From contig JAUNDG010000008.1 of NCBI GenBank assembly GCA_030526195.1, positions 1 to 64,000 on the forward strand: a stretch of 64,000 bases of DNA, read 5' to 3'. Position numbers and translations under genes: made by a program. The notes beneath the pieces were generated by a model. The model saw only the letters and a program-made list of their open reading frames with translations, was not told the origin of the DNA and did not search any database. Source of the stretch: Lachnospiraceae bacterium (GTDB taxonomy: Bacteria; Bacillota; Clostridia; Lachnospirales; Lachnospiraceae). This document shows, piece by piece, positions 26,763-35,027 of the stretch (its first letter is position 1; every line of letters starts with the position of its first letter).

Positions 26763-28136
26763 TCAGTTCTCGTTGGTATGCCGCTGACTATTCCTCTTCT
26801 TCATAAACGGCAGACACACCGGCTCGTAGATGTTTTTCAATCTCACCAGGAGATCCACAGCCTTCCGCTCATTCCAGGGTCCCTTCTCCCGATGAAGTTC
26901 CACCACATTGAGGGGTTCATCGTCTTTCATTCGAGCAAGCAACGCCTTTTTCATGTTATCGATGGTGGCACTTTCATCGTAAATGTAGAGGCTGAATACC
27001 CCGGGGAACCCGGCCTGGGGTCTTACCACCAGACGCAGATGATACCGCTCCATATGGGGTCCCAGCTTGGCCTCCAGTCGACGGATCCGTTCTTCCGTAT
27101 CGGAGAACTTAAAGAACACCACCTGGTCCTCTTCGTAATAGAGCCCCTCAGCGTAGTGACGATAGGGCGACCGTTTCATGATCTCATAGAGCGCCTGCTC
27201 CGCTTCATTCCGCTCCCCTTCCCGATAAATGAAATAGCTGTTGCCATGAATGGTATGTACGGTAAAAGACAGACCCATATCGCGGAACAGATGGAACATA
27301 ATGTCCGCATCCCGATGAGGAATCGCGATGACTTCGAGGTATCGCTGCTCCGCCTTATCGTAAAGAGCAGCCCCGTCCATCATGATGAGCGGTGTGTTCA
27401 CCTTCGTACTGCCCATCTGTGACATAAAGAAGGCAGGTCCGTGTTCGGAAATGAGGCTGATGCGGGCCCCGTCGTCAAAGAAGCGATTCAGCATAACGAG
27501 AACCCGGGAGGGAATGGCCCCGATCCGGTCAGGCACCAGATCCGCTGTGCGGAGGAAAAACAAGGTATGGTCATCCTTATCCCGCGGCAAGGTGAAGGAG
27601 TTCACGCCGATGGCCACCAGCGTGCCCACCAGCGTATCGATGATCCGGTTGGCGGTCTGCACAAGAGGCGCCTCAATATCGGGATACGGCACCACCACGC
27701 ACACAAAGACCACAGCCGCCAGTGACGCCGAATCCGGCTGGCGGATCAGCACCATGGTGTAAAGCGCAATCCCCGTCCCTACGGCGATGAGCAGAATCAA
27801 CACACAATAAAAGGCAGAAAATGCTGTGGCCGGCTTCTCATGCATGGCCGTATAGATCGGCATGGCCCCTCCGAAAAACGGAGCAATGCGTTCAAAGATC
27901 AAAAGAAACAAAAGGCCCCAGGCCGCTCCGATGATGGTGCCCAGCACGCGGTTATAGGCTGACTGGCGTGTCTCCGACACCTGTGGCAGCATGCAAATCA
28001 CGGCAGCAATGACAGACTGCAGCGGCATCCCGCGATACCCCCGCACCATATAGATCACAAGGCACAAAGCCACCGCCACAACAGTTTTCTTGATGCGATA
28101 CCCTAAAGGCGGCAGATATTGACGGATAGTATCCAT
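26763..28136 (-). CDS. FUSC / aromatic acid exporter family membrane protein
   Basis: Probable inner-membrane efflux protein of the FUSC (fusaric acid resistance, ArAE) superfamily. Residues 15-165 contain about six hydrophobic segments in two clusters (VVAVALCLVIYM, LLFLLIFERI, CVLILLIAVGTGIAL), followed by PYPDIEAPLVQTANRIIDTLVGTLVAIGVN, a typical FUSC stretch. The C-terminal 270 residues are soluble and include a region like the DUF939 C-terminal domain of YqjA-type proteins. Substrate unknown. The stop lies 240 bp from ruvA; upstream is a repeat-rich gap. Confidence 0.82.
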   Translation of the reverse strand: MDTIRQYLPPLGYRIKKTVVAVALCLVIYMVRGYRGMPLQSVIAAVICMLPQVSETRQSAYNRVLGTIIGAAWGLLFLLIFERIAPFFGGAMPIYTAMHEKPATAFSAFYCVLILLIAVGTGIALYTMVLIRQPDSASLAAVVFVCVVVPYPDIEAPLVQTANRIIDTLVGTLVAIGVNSFTLPRDKDDHTLFFLRTADLVPDRIGAIPSRVLVMLNRFFDDGARISLISEHGPAFFMSQMGSTKVNTPLIMMDGAALYDKAEQRYLEVIAIPHRDADIMFHLFRDMGLSFTVHTIHGNSYFIYREGERNEAEQALYEIMKRSPYRHYAEGLYYEEDQVVFFKFSDTEERIRRLEAKLGPHMERYHLRLVVRPQAGFPGVFSLYIYDESATIDNMKKALLARMKDDEPLNVVELHREKGPWNERKAVDLLVRLKNIYEPVCLPFMKKRNSQRHTNEN

Positions 28137-28205
28137 GGCAGGCCCTCCTCTCCCCAGACAGACAACGGCATCTCCATTGTACGCATTGTCTGCTGTGAAA
28201 ACAGT

Positions 28206-28308
28206 GTAAAGTCCCCTCCCTTAAGACTCTTCGTCTTTGAAACAGGGACATGCTTACTTCCGGTAAAGCAGACACGCGCAACACCCGCAGAGCACGATGT
28301 CCGCTTTG
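28206..28308 (+). repeat. Dispersed hairpin element, copy B, with adjoining module
   Basis: GTCCC (28211-28215) pairs with GGGAC (28245-28249) around the family core CTTAAGAC-N5-GTCTTTGAAA, and flanking GTAA/TTAC extends the stem. Directly after it, AAAGCAGAC (28265-28273) pairs with GTCCGCTTT (28299-28307), then GCTACTTGTTC follows. Both parts recur at 33297-33448 in the opposite order. The element sits between the rpsA terminator and the FUSC gene. Confidence 0.75.
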
Positions 28309-28327
28309 CTACTTGTTCTTCAAATAT

Positions 28328-28364
28328 AGAAAACGGCTATCCCCAGATATCTGGGGACAGCCGT
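28328..28364 (-). terminator. Rho-independent terminator of cmk-ispH-rpsA
   Basis: ACGGCT and AGCCGT flank CCCCAGATATCTGGGG, giving a long GC-rich stem; on the minus strand TTTTCTATATTT follows. It lies 30 bp after the rpsA stop. Confidence 0.9.
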
Positions 28365-28393
28365 ATAAATCACTTAATAATCGCTATTCGAGA

Positions 28394-29509
28394 TTATTCT
28401 TCTACCGGAGCTTCTTCAGCCGGAGCTTCTCCTGTCTGTTCCGGTTCCGGTTCCAGAGCCTTCATGGACAGAGAGATTCTCTGATCAGCAGCGTTGAATG
28501 TCACAACCTTAGCTTCGATTTCCTGACCGATCTTAAGAGCAGCGGACGGTTTCACGATATGAGCGTGAGAAATCTGGGAAACATGAAGCAGAGCATCGAT
28601 GCCCGGTTCCAGTTCGACGAAAGCGCCGAAGTCTGTCATTCTGGCAATCTTGTCTTTGATGATTGTGCCGACAGCGTATTTCTGTTCTGCCAGGATCCAC
28701 GGATTTTCGTTCGGGAACTTCAGAGACAGAGCAATCTTTTCGCCGTTGATCTCTTTGATCAGGACGCGCATTGTCTGACCAACTTCGAAGACCTTCTTCG
28801 GATTTTCGACGCGGCCCCAGGACATCTCGGAGATGTGAAGCAGACCATCAGCGCCGCCCAGATCGATGAAGGCACCAAAGTCTGTGATGTTCTTAACTGT
28901 ACCTTCGACAATATCGCCGACCTGTACACGTGAGAACAGTTCTTCTGCTGCGGAAGCCTTCTGCTCCTGAAGCAGTTTCTTGCGGTTACCGATGATACGC
29001 GGCTTGCGGCCGTCAAGCTGGTACTCTGTCAGGTAGAATTCGATCTCCTGGCCTTCGTACTTGCTCAAATCCTTTTCGTAAGAATCGGAAACCAGAGAAG
29101 CCGGAATGAATACCGGTGTACCTTCAACGTCAGCCTTCAGACCGCCATTGGAGATAACTTCTGAAACGGCAGCCTTCAGCGGTGTGCCGTTGTTGTAAGC
29201 GTCTTCCAGAGTCTGGTTGCCCTTGATAACCGGAGCAACTCTCTTGTGAGAAACGGTAACAATACCTTCAACATCGTTGATGCGCAGGACTTTGACCATC
29301 AGCTTGTCATCAAGGTTCAGAACTGTCGTCAGATCAACATCCTGTTTGCTGTATTCTTCTTTTGTTAAGATACCTTCTGATTTATAACCGATATTGAGAT
29401 AGGCCTGATCCGGCTTTACATCAATAACCTTACCCTCTAAAACATCACCGTTCTTGATCGCTTTTAAGGGTTCGCTTTCGAACAAATCCTTAAAACTTAA
29501 TTCTGACAT
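28394..29509 (-). CDS. rpsA: 30S ribosomal protein S1 homologue
   Basis: RNA-binding protein with four S1 (OB-fold) domains at about residues 15-85, 100-170, 185-260 and 270-345, for example VGDIVEGTVKNITDFGAFID and LPELLHVSQ-type strands such as GLLHISEMSW. At 371 residues it is the short Firmicute form rather than the six-domain E. coli protein, with an acidic Glu/Pro/Ala tail. I chose ATG at 29509 because AGGAGG lies 9 bases upstream; a longer reading to 29758 lies inside ispH. It overlaps the ispH stop by 20 bp. In many Clostridia these two are fused; here they remain separate but coupled. Confidence 0.95.
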   Translation of the reverse strand: MSELSFKDLFESEPLKAIKNGDVLEGKVIDVKPDQAYLNIGYKSEGILTKEEYSKQDVDLTTVLNLDDKLMVKVLRINDVEGIVTVSHKRVAPVIKGNQTLEDAYNNGTPLKAAVSEVISNGGLKADVEGTPVFIPASLVSDSYEKDLSKYEGQEIEFYLTEYQLDGRKPRIIGNRKKLLQEQKASAAEELFSRVQVGDIVEGTVKNITDFGAFIDLGGADGLLHISEMSWGRVENPKKVFEVGQTMRVLIKEINGEKIALSLKFPNENPWILAEQKYAVGTIIKDKIARMTDFGAFVELEPGIDALLHVSQISHAHIVKPSAALKIGQEIEAKVVTFNAADQRISLSMKALEPEPEQTGEAPAEEAPVEE

Positions 29510-30341
29510 AATCTGAAACCTCCTGGATAATATTATGTGGAGCTGATGCTCCTGCAGTAATCCCAACGCAGCTGCCGGGTGAGATCTGGACGGTGACCAG
29601 GTCTTCCGGTTTTTCGATATAATAGGTATTGCTGCATTTTCCTTTACATATGTCGTAAAGTTTTTGTGTGTTCGAACTTTCTTTGCTGCCGACCACAAGC
29701 ATAACATCAACCCGGCCTGCCAGATCTGCCGCCTCGCGCTGTCTTTCACGAGTAGCATTGCAAATAGTATTCGTAACTTCTACATCATATCCTAAAAAGC
29801 AAGCGATTTCAACTAATTCTTGAAAATAATCGAAATTAAAAGTTGTTTGGGCCACGATGGTCAATGGCGCATCCTTCGGCAGGTTCAAAGCCTTGAAATC
29901 CTCCAATGTTGCCACCACATCGCAGGGTCCTTTGGCCCATCCCCGGATGCCGATAACCTCCGGATGGGCGCGATTGCCCACTATGATCACATGACGTCCT
30001 TTCAGTGTCTCCTGCTCCACGATTCGATGGATTTTTTTCACAAAAGGACAAGTGGCATCCACCACCTTAAGACCGCTGGCTTTCAGACTGTTATAAGTCT
30101 CTTCTGTTACCCCGTGGGACCGGACGATGACACACCCTTCCGTCGGCAGCGCCCCCTCATGCTCTTTCAGCACGGACACACCTTTAGACTCCATATCCTT
30201 CACCACGATTTCATTGTGGATAATGGGTCCCCAGGTATACACAGGCACAGACTCCCGGTCGGCCGCTTCATACACCATATCCACGGCCCGCTGGACGCCA
30301 AAGCAAAAACCGGCCGTTTTGGCTACTTTAACATTTTCCAT
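29490..30341 (-). CDS. ispH: 4-hydroxy-3-methylbut-2-enyl diphosphate reductase IspH
   Basis: Iron-sulfur enzyme that makes IPP and DMAPP in the last step of the MEP isoprenoid pathway. The three cluster-binding Cys are in GFCFGVQRAV (near residue 13), DATCPFVKKIH (near residue 96) and TNTICNATRERQ (near residue 193), and the SHGV motif is present. ATG at 30341 has GGAG 7 bases upstream; an in-frame TTG at 30347 would add two residues. It overlaps cmk by 14 bp and rpsA by 20 bp. Confidence 0.97.
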   Translation of the reverse strand: MENVKVAKTAGFCFGVQRAVDMVYEAADRESVPVYTWGPIIHNEIVVKDMESKGVSVLKEHEGALPTEGCVIVRSHGVTEETYNSLKASGLKVVDATCPFVKKIHRIVEQETLKGRHVIIVGNRAHPEVIGIRGWAKGPCDVVATLEDFKALNLPKDAPLTIVAQTTFNFDYFQELVEIACFLGYDVEVTNTICNATRERQREAADLAGRVDVMLVVGSKESSNTQKLYDICKGKCSNTYYIEKPEDLVTVQISPGSCVGITAGASAPHNIIQEVSDYVRIKF

Positions 30342-30993
30342 GGGCAATCTCCAGAATACGGTCTGTCACCTGATCGATGGTCATATCGGAAGAATCCAGC
30401 AACACCGCATCCTCCGCCTGCTTTAAGGGTGAGGCTTCTCTTGTGGTGTCACGCTCGTCACGCTCCCGGATAGAGGCCTCGATCTCCTCCAGTGTCATGG
30501 ATGTATCGCCCTTCTCCTGCATTTCCTTAAAACGTCTCACCGCCCGCACATGAGCTGAGGCTGTGAGGAAAATCTTCACCTCCGCATCCGGCAGCACCAC
30601 CGTGCCGATGTCACGGCCGTCCATGACAACAGAGGTTTCCCGAGCCAGCTTCTGCTGAAGCGACACCAGCTTCACACGGATAGCCGGTACAGCTGAGGAA
30701 ATGGAGGCCATTTGAGACACCTCATCGGTTCTCAGGTAATCGGTCACATCCTCATCACCCAGCATCACCCGCTGACAGCCGTCCTTGAAGCAAATGGAAA
30801 TCTCCGCCTCCTCGCAGGCTTTTTCCATGCCGGCCACATCCTCCGGCGCAATGCCCTTCTTGAGCAGATACAAGGCCATGGCTCTGTACATAGCCCCTGT
30901 GTCCACGTAAATGCATGTCATGGCCTGGGCCACTTTTTTGGCAATCGTGCTTTTCCCGGCTCCGGCCGGTCCGTCAATCGCAATGTTCATCAT
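30328..30993 (-). CDS. cmk: Cytidylate kinase
   Basis: Phosphorylates CMP and dCMP to the diphosphates. The P-loop IDGPAGAGKSTIAKKVA opens the protein, VDTGAMYRAMALYLL is the CMP-binding region, and the late VMDGRDIGTVVLPDAEVK and ERDERDTTREASPLK motifs are diagnostic. Two adjacent ATG codons (30993 and 30990) can start it; I prefer 30993 because GGAG lies 11 bases upstream. It leads the conserved cmk-ispH-rpsA unit. Confidence 0.95.
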   Translation of the reverse strand: MMNIAIDGPAGAGKSTIAKKVAQAMTCIYVDTGAMYRAMALYLLKKGIAPEDVAGMEKACEEAEISICFKDGCQRVMLGDEDVTDYLRTDEVSQMASISSAVPAIRVKLVSLQQKLARETSVVMDGRDIGTVVLPDAEVKIFLTASAHVRAVRRFKEMQEKGDTSMTLEEIEASIRERDERDTTREASPLKQAEDAVLLDSSDMTIDQVTDRILEIAHGKC

Positions 30994-31118
30994 ATTATTC
31001 CACTCTCCTGATGACATGACCCGGCTACTAATCTCGCCGGTCATCCACTTATTTATCAAATCCGATGTGATTGTCATGTGTTACGTATGGCTGCATGTTG
31101 TCAGGCAGACATGCGTCA

Positions 31119-31170
31119 ATCCCGCTTAAAACCTTTGCGTCTTTGAAGCGGGGAAATGCTTGCTGTCGTT
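31119..31170 (+). repeat. Dispersed hairpin element, copy C
   Basis: CCCGCTT (31121-31127) pairs with AAGCGGG (31146-31152) around AAAACCTTTGCGTCTTTG, then GAAATGCTTGCTG follows. It ends only a few bases from the stop codon of the flavoprotein gene. Confidence 0.7.
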
Positions 31171-31173
31171 CAC

Positions 31174-32469
31174 TTACTCGGCGCTGCCCGCAGCCCAGCC
31201 TGTGCTCCAGGCAATCTGCAGGTTAAAGCCGCCTGTGACGGCATCAAGGTCCAGCACTTCTCCGGCAAAGTAAAGGCCTTTCACCTTCTTCGAAGCCATG
31301 GTAGCCGGATCTACATCCTTCACCGACACACCGCCGTGGGTCACAATGGCCTCCTCAAAGCCCCGAAGCCCTGTCATATTGAGGGTAAAGGCTTTGGTGG
31401 CGCTGCGAAGCGCAGCCCGCTCAGCCTTTGTGATGTCATGGGCTTTTTTGTTTAACGGTATACCGGCCCGATCCAACAGCACATTGACCATAGAGGCCGG
31501 ATACAGGGACCGGATGGCATGGACAGCATCCTTATTGGCATGCTCCTCAAAGAGACGCACCAGATCCTCATCGAGCCGCTGTTCGTCCACCGTGGGCTTT
31601 AAGTCGATCGTGGCCTTCACAGGACCCTTTTTGAAGTCATCACCGATGCGAGCGCCGGCGGTCAGCACCAACGGACCGGACACACCAAAGTGAGTAAACA
31701 GCATTTCACCAAAATCACTGTAGACCACCTTCTTGCCGCGGTAAACCGACAACGTGACATTTTTTAAGGACAGACCCTGCAGGGGCTTTAAATCCACATC
31801 GCCGCAGGTAATGGCCACAAGGGACGGTCGACATGCTGTAACCCGATGACCGGTGGCCTCCGCCATCCGATGGCCGTCACCCCGGGAGCCGGTGGAGGGA
31901 TAAGACAGACCGCCGGTGGCCACCAGCACACGGTCGGCGGGATACACCCGGCCGCCGGCTTTGACACCGGTGATTCGCATGGTCGGCCCTTTCTTTTTCT
32001 TGCCATCCTCGGTCGGTTCCTCCGGCAGGTCCTCGGTCAAGAGGGCCTCGGCCTTAGTGTTCAGAAGGACCTTAACCCCCAGTTTCTTCATGGTGAGCTT
32101 CAGGGCATCGATCACATCATAGCTGTGATCGGAAACCGGGAAGACCCGACGCCCTCTCTCCACCTTGATCTCAAGGCCCCAGCTCTCAAAAAGCCGCATC
32201 ACATCCTGCGCGGTGCAGGCGGCATAGGAACTGAAAAGGAACTTCGGGTTGCTGATCATAGAGGAAAAGAAGGTTTCCTCGTCGCAGTCATTGGTCAGGT
32301 TACACCGGCCCTTGCCTGTGATAAAAATCTTCTTCCCCAGTTTTTCATTCTGTTCAAGCAATGTGACGTCGAAACCGCGCTGAGCATAGCGGATCGCCGC
32401 CATCATGCCCGCGGCTCCGCCGCCGATAATCACTGTTTTTTCCAAATCTGTCTCCATTTCCTGTTTCAT
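31174..32469 (-). CDS. BaiN/YhiN-family FAD-dependent oxidoreductase
   Basis: Flavoprotein of the HI0933/YhiN family; one relative, BaiN, acts in gut bile-acid dehydroxylation, but most members have no known substrate and bile-acid activity should not be assumed here. The FAD-binding Rossmann motif is VIIGGGAAGMMAAIRYAQRG (residues 13-32), followed by GKKIFITGKGRCNLTND, ATGGLSYPSTGSRGDGHRMA and the C-terminal YFAGEVLDLDAVTGGFNLQ. Length 431 is usual. The ATG at 32469 overlaps the upstream SIS gene stop by one base (TAATG). Confidence 0.9.
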   Translation of the reverse strand: MKQEMETDLEKTVIIGGGAAGMMAAIRYAQRGFDVTLLEQNEKLGKKIFITGKGRCNLTNDCDEETFFSSMISNPKFLFSSYAACTAQDVMRLFESWGLEIKVERGRRVFPVSDHSYDVIDALKLTMKKLGVKVLLNTKAEALLTEDLPEEPTEDGKKKKGPTMRITGVKAGGRVYPADRVLVATGGLSYPSTGSRGDGHRMAEATGHRVTACRPSLVAITCGDVDLKPLQGLSLKNVTLSVYRGKKVVYSDFGEMLFTHFGVSGPLVLTAGARIGDDFKKGPVKATIDLKPTVDEQRLDEDLVRLFEEHANKDAVHAIRSLYPASMVNVLLDRAGIPLNKKAHDITKAERAALRSATKAFTLNMTGLRGFEEAIVTHGGVSVKDVDPATMASKKVKGLYFAGEVLDLDAVTGGFNLQIAWSTGWAAGSAE

Positions 32470-33107
32470 TATATATCGCTGATGTCCTTCTGAATGCGGG
32501 TATCGGCATTCAGGAAATTCATTTCATCGGAGGAATCCACCGGATACTCCTGCCAGATACGCTCCATTTCCTGAAGATTCTCAAACACCGCCTTTCGATT
32601 CTTGGCGCACAGAGCCACCACCAGAGCATTGATCACCGCGATGGGGGCTGTCATGGAATCCACGATGGAGGTCATTTTTGTGTAGGCCAGCAGGTTGCAA
32701 GACGAATAGAGGCACACCGGTGAGTGCGGATTATCCGTCAGGGTGATGATGCCGGCACTTCTTGAATTGGCAAACTCCAGGGCCTTCAGCACGCGCATGG
32801 AGTACCGCGGGAAGCTGATGCCCACCACCACATCCCGCTTATCCAGATGCAGCAGCTGCTCAAAAATCTCCGAGGCGGAATTGGTACGGATCACCCGCAC
32901 ATCCGCGTGGATCTGGTGCATGTAATACCCCAGATATTCAGCCAGCGGTGCGCAGGAACGCACCCCCAGAATATAGACATGACGGGCCTTTGAGATCATG
33001 TCCACCGCCTGCACAAACACGTCGGGATTCAGTTTCTCCCCGGTTTTGGTCAGCAGCATTTTGTCATGCTCAAGAGCCTTTTTTAACAGTTCTTCAGAAC
33101 GCTTCAT
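32469..33107 (-). CDS. RpiR/MurR-type SIS-domain protein lacking the HTH domain
   Basis: Resembles the C-terminal two thirds of RpiR/MurR regulators, which bind sugar phosphates through an SIS domain. The SIS core is visible as VYILGVRSCAPLAEYLGYYM, VVVGISFPRYSMRVLKALEFA and ADIS-like LTDNPHSPVCLYSSCNLLAYT. The family is normally about 280 residues with an N-terminal HTH; here the protein starts at the linker helix (MKRSEELLKKALEHDK) and is 212 residues. An in-frame stop lies about ten codons upstream of the ATG and the sequence beyond is repeat DNA, so the HTH is absent. GGGGAA precedes the ATG, so the truncated form may still be made. It cannot bind DNA in the usual way. Confidence 0.8.
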   Translation of the reverse strand: MKRSEELLKKALEHDKMLLTKTGEKLNPDVFVQAVDMISKARHVYILGVRSCAPLAEYLGYYMHQIHADVRVIRTNSASEIFEQLLHLDKRDVVVGISFPRYSMRVLKALEFANSRSAGIITLTDNPHSPVCLYSSCNLLAYTKMTSIVDSMTAPIAVINALVVALCAKNRKAVFENLQEMERIWQEYPVDSSDEMNFLNADTRIQKDISDI

Positions 33108-33140
33108 GAAGGACTTCCCCTTATCTTATGGTTTCTTAGT

Positions 33141-33448
33141 TGTAAAATGAGCACTCGCAATACGCTTCGCTACTTGCTCGTGAATCACGGCTACCCTTGG
33201 TAGCCATCAGCAGGTGCTCCCCCCTGCTGATGCATGCTTTCCAAATTTCTCATTTCATACTCATTCATTATGAATCAAGGAAAGCATGCTGCGTGTAAAG
33301 CGGACACTCGCAATCCGCTTTGCTACTTGCTCGTGAACCGCAGCTACCTTCGGTAGCCCATCAGCAGGGGCTTTTACCCCTGCTGATGCGAGCTTCCCCC
33401 GTAACCCCCGCTTAAGACTCCAGGTCTTTGAAGCGGGGGAATGCTCGC
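33141..33448 (+). repeat. Duplicated multi-hairpin element, including dispersed copy D
   Basis: A roughly 100 bp block occurs twice (33141-33240 and 33293-33398). The second copy has in order AAAGCGGA/TCCGCTTT (33297-33321), GCTAC-CTTCG-GTAGC (33343-33357) and CATCAGCAGGGG/CCCCTGCTGATG (33359-33388). It runs into copy D of the dispersed element, where CCCCCGCTT (33405-33413) can pair with AAGCGGGGG (33431-33439), or GCGAGCTTCCCCC (33388-33400) with GGGGGAATGCTCGC (33435-33448); the two pairings compete for the same G-run. The first copy keeps the TAC-hairpin and CATCAGCAGG hairpin. The copies are joined by GCATGCTTTCC and GGAAAGCATGC arms. I see no gene in 33108-33599. Confidence 0.85.
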
Positions 33449-33537
33449 TGCAGTTCATACTCCGCATTATCATACCAACTGAAATGACCTATATCAAGCA
33501 TGATTCACCCGGCTTCTAAGAACGGAAAAAGAACCAC

Positions 33538-33573
33538 GAAAAAGGAACCGCTGCACAGTGTGCAACGGTTCCT
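33538..33573 (-). terminator. Rho-independent terminator of the carboxyltransferase operon
   Basis: AGGAACCG (33543-33550) and CGGTTCCT (33566-33573) form the outer stem with TGCACA/TGTGCA inside; on the minus strand TTTTTCG follows. It lies 27 bp after the last gene. Confidence 0.92.
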
Positions 33574-33599
33574 GATGTTTTTGAAAATGTCTTTCCCGA

Positions 33600-35012
33600 T
33601 TATACCGGGTAAGCTTTGTTTTCTGTGTCGGCGGACTTAACGTCAACACCTGTATCCTGAGCATCTCTGTACTTGAAGTAGTCGATGGCTACCTGCGGGA
33701 ACAGAGCATATGTCAGAACGTCTTCGTCCTGTTTCTTGTACGGAGCCACTTCCTTTTCGAAAGCTTCAAGGCCCGGTTCAAGAAGGTCAGCCGGACGGCA
33801 TGTGATCGGTTCTACATCGCCGATGCACTTCTTAACGACTTCCGGATTGAACGGCTTGACGCACTTACCATACTTGCCACTGAGGATGTCCTTTGTTTCC
33901 TTTGTGACCATCTTATATCTTTCGCCGGCCAGAACGTTCATAACGGCCTGTGTACCAACGATCTGAGATGACGGTGTAACAAGGGGCGGTTCGCCGAGGT
34001 CCTTACGGACGCGCGGTACTTCCTCAAGAACATCATAGAACTTGTCTTCTGCGCCCTGCTGAGCCAGCTGGCTTGTCAGGTTGGACAGCATACCGCCCGG
34101 TACCTGATACTGAAGAGTCTTGATGTTGACGCCCATGTTCAGCGGGTTCAGAGTACCATTTTCAAGGTACTTGTCGCGGATCGGACGGAAGTAATCAGCG
34201 ATTTCAGCCAGAAGGTTAAGATCAAGACCTGTGTCGTACTCTGTACCCTTGAAGGCCTGAACCATAACCTCAGTTGCCGGCTGGGATGTACCCAGGGCGA
34301 ACGGGCTGATAGCGGTATCGATGATGTCGCAGCCGGCTTCAACAGCCTTCATGTATGTCATGGCAGCAACACCTGATGTGTAATGAGTATGAAGTTCGAT
34401 CGGCAGCTTAGTGGCAGCCTTCAGAGATGTAACCAGCTCTGTGGCGGCTGTCGGAACAAGCAGACCGGCCATATCCTTGATGCAGATAGAGTCAGCGCCC
34501 ATATCTTCGATTCTTCTGGCGATGTCCATCCAGTATTCCATGGTGTAAGCATCACCCAGAGTGTAGGACAGAGCGATCTGAGCTTCAGCACCGTACTGCT
34601 TTGTTGCGTCAACGGCAGTCTTCAGGTTGCGAAGGTCGTTGAGGCAGTCAAAGATACGGATAACATTGATACCATTGTCGATGGATTTCTTGCAGAAGTA
34701 GTCAACAACATCATCCGGATACGGCTTGTAGCCCAGGATGTTCTGACCACGGAACAGCATCTGAAGTTTTGTCTTCTTGAAGCCTTCTCTGAACTTTCTC
34801 AGACGATCCCACGGATCTTCATGCAGGAAACGCAGAGCGGCATCGAATGTGGCACCACCCCAGCATTCAACAGCTTTGTAACCGACTTCGTCCAGCTTCG
34901 GAACGATCGGGAGCATTTCTTCCGTTGTCATACGTGTGGCGATCAGAGACTGATGGGCATCACGCAGGATCGTATCAACGATCTGGACGGGTTTCTTCAC
35001 GATTTCAGCCAT
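33600..35012 (-). CDS. Pyruvate/oxaloacetate-type carboxyltransferase (OadA-like, 5S-type)
   Basis: Carboxyltransferase of the PycB/OadA/transcarboxylase-5S family, moving CO2 between a 2-oxoacid (oxaloacetate/pyruvate) and biotin. The metal-binding D is in VDTILRDAHQSLIATRM, the catalytic Lys in SICIKDMAGLL near residue 177 and the metal-ligand His pair in ELHTHYTSGV near residue 207. The 470-residue chain ends without a biotinyl domain, so it must use the separate carrier encoded two genes upstream. It is the last gene of a five-gene operon and follows the beta subunit by 15 bp. Confidence 0.92.
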   Translation of the reverse strand: MAEIVKKPVQIVDTILRDAHQSLIATRMTTEEMLPIVPKLDEVGYKAVECWGGATFDAALRFLHEDPWDRLRKFREGFKKTKLQMLFRGQNILGYKPYPDDVVDYFCKKSIDNGINVIRIFDCLNDLRNLKTAVDATKQYGAEAQIALSYTLGDAYTMEYWMDIARRIEDMGADSICIKDMAGLLVPTAATELVTSLKAATKLPIELHTHYTSGVAAMTYMKAVEAGCDIIDTAISPFALGTSQPATEVMVQAFKGTEYDTGLDLNLLAEIADYFRPIRDKYLENGTLNPLNMGVNIKTLQYQVPGGMLSNLTSQLAQQGAEDKFYDVLEEVPRVRKDLGEPPLVTPSSQIVGTQAVMNVLAGERYKMVTKETKDILSGKYGKCVKPFNPEVVKKCIGDVEPITCRPADLLEPGLEAFEKEVAPYKKQDEDVLTYALFPQVAIDYFKYRDAQDTGVDVKSADTENKAYPV

Positions 35013-35027
35013 AATTTAATATCCTCC

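Noticed and set aside
31174-32469. Bile-acid 7-dehydroxylation enzyme BaiN
   Set aside because: The family match is clear but most members are not bile-acid enzymes and no bai gene is nearby, so only a family name is given.
33261-33473. Open frame of 70 codons on the minus strand
   Set aside because: It translates the duplicated hairpin block; no homology or ribosome binding site.
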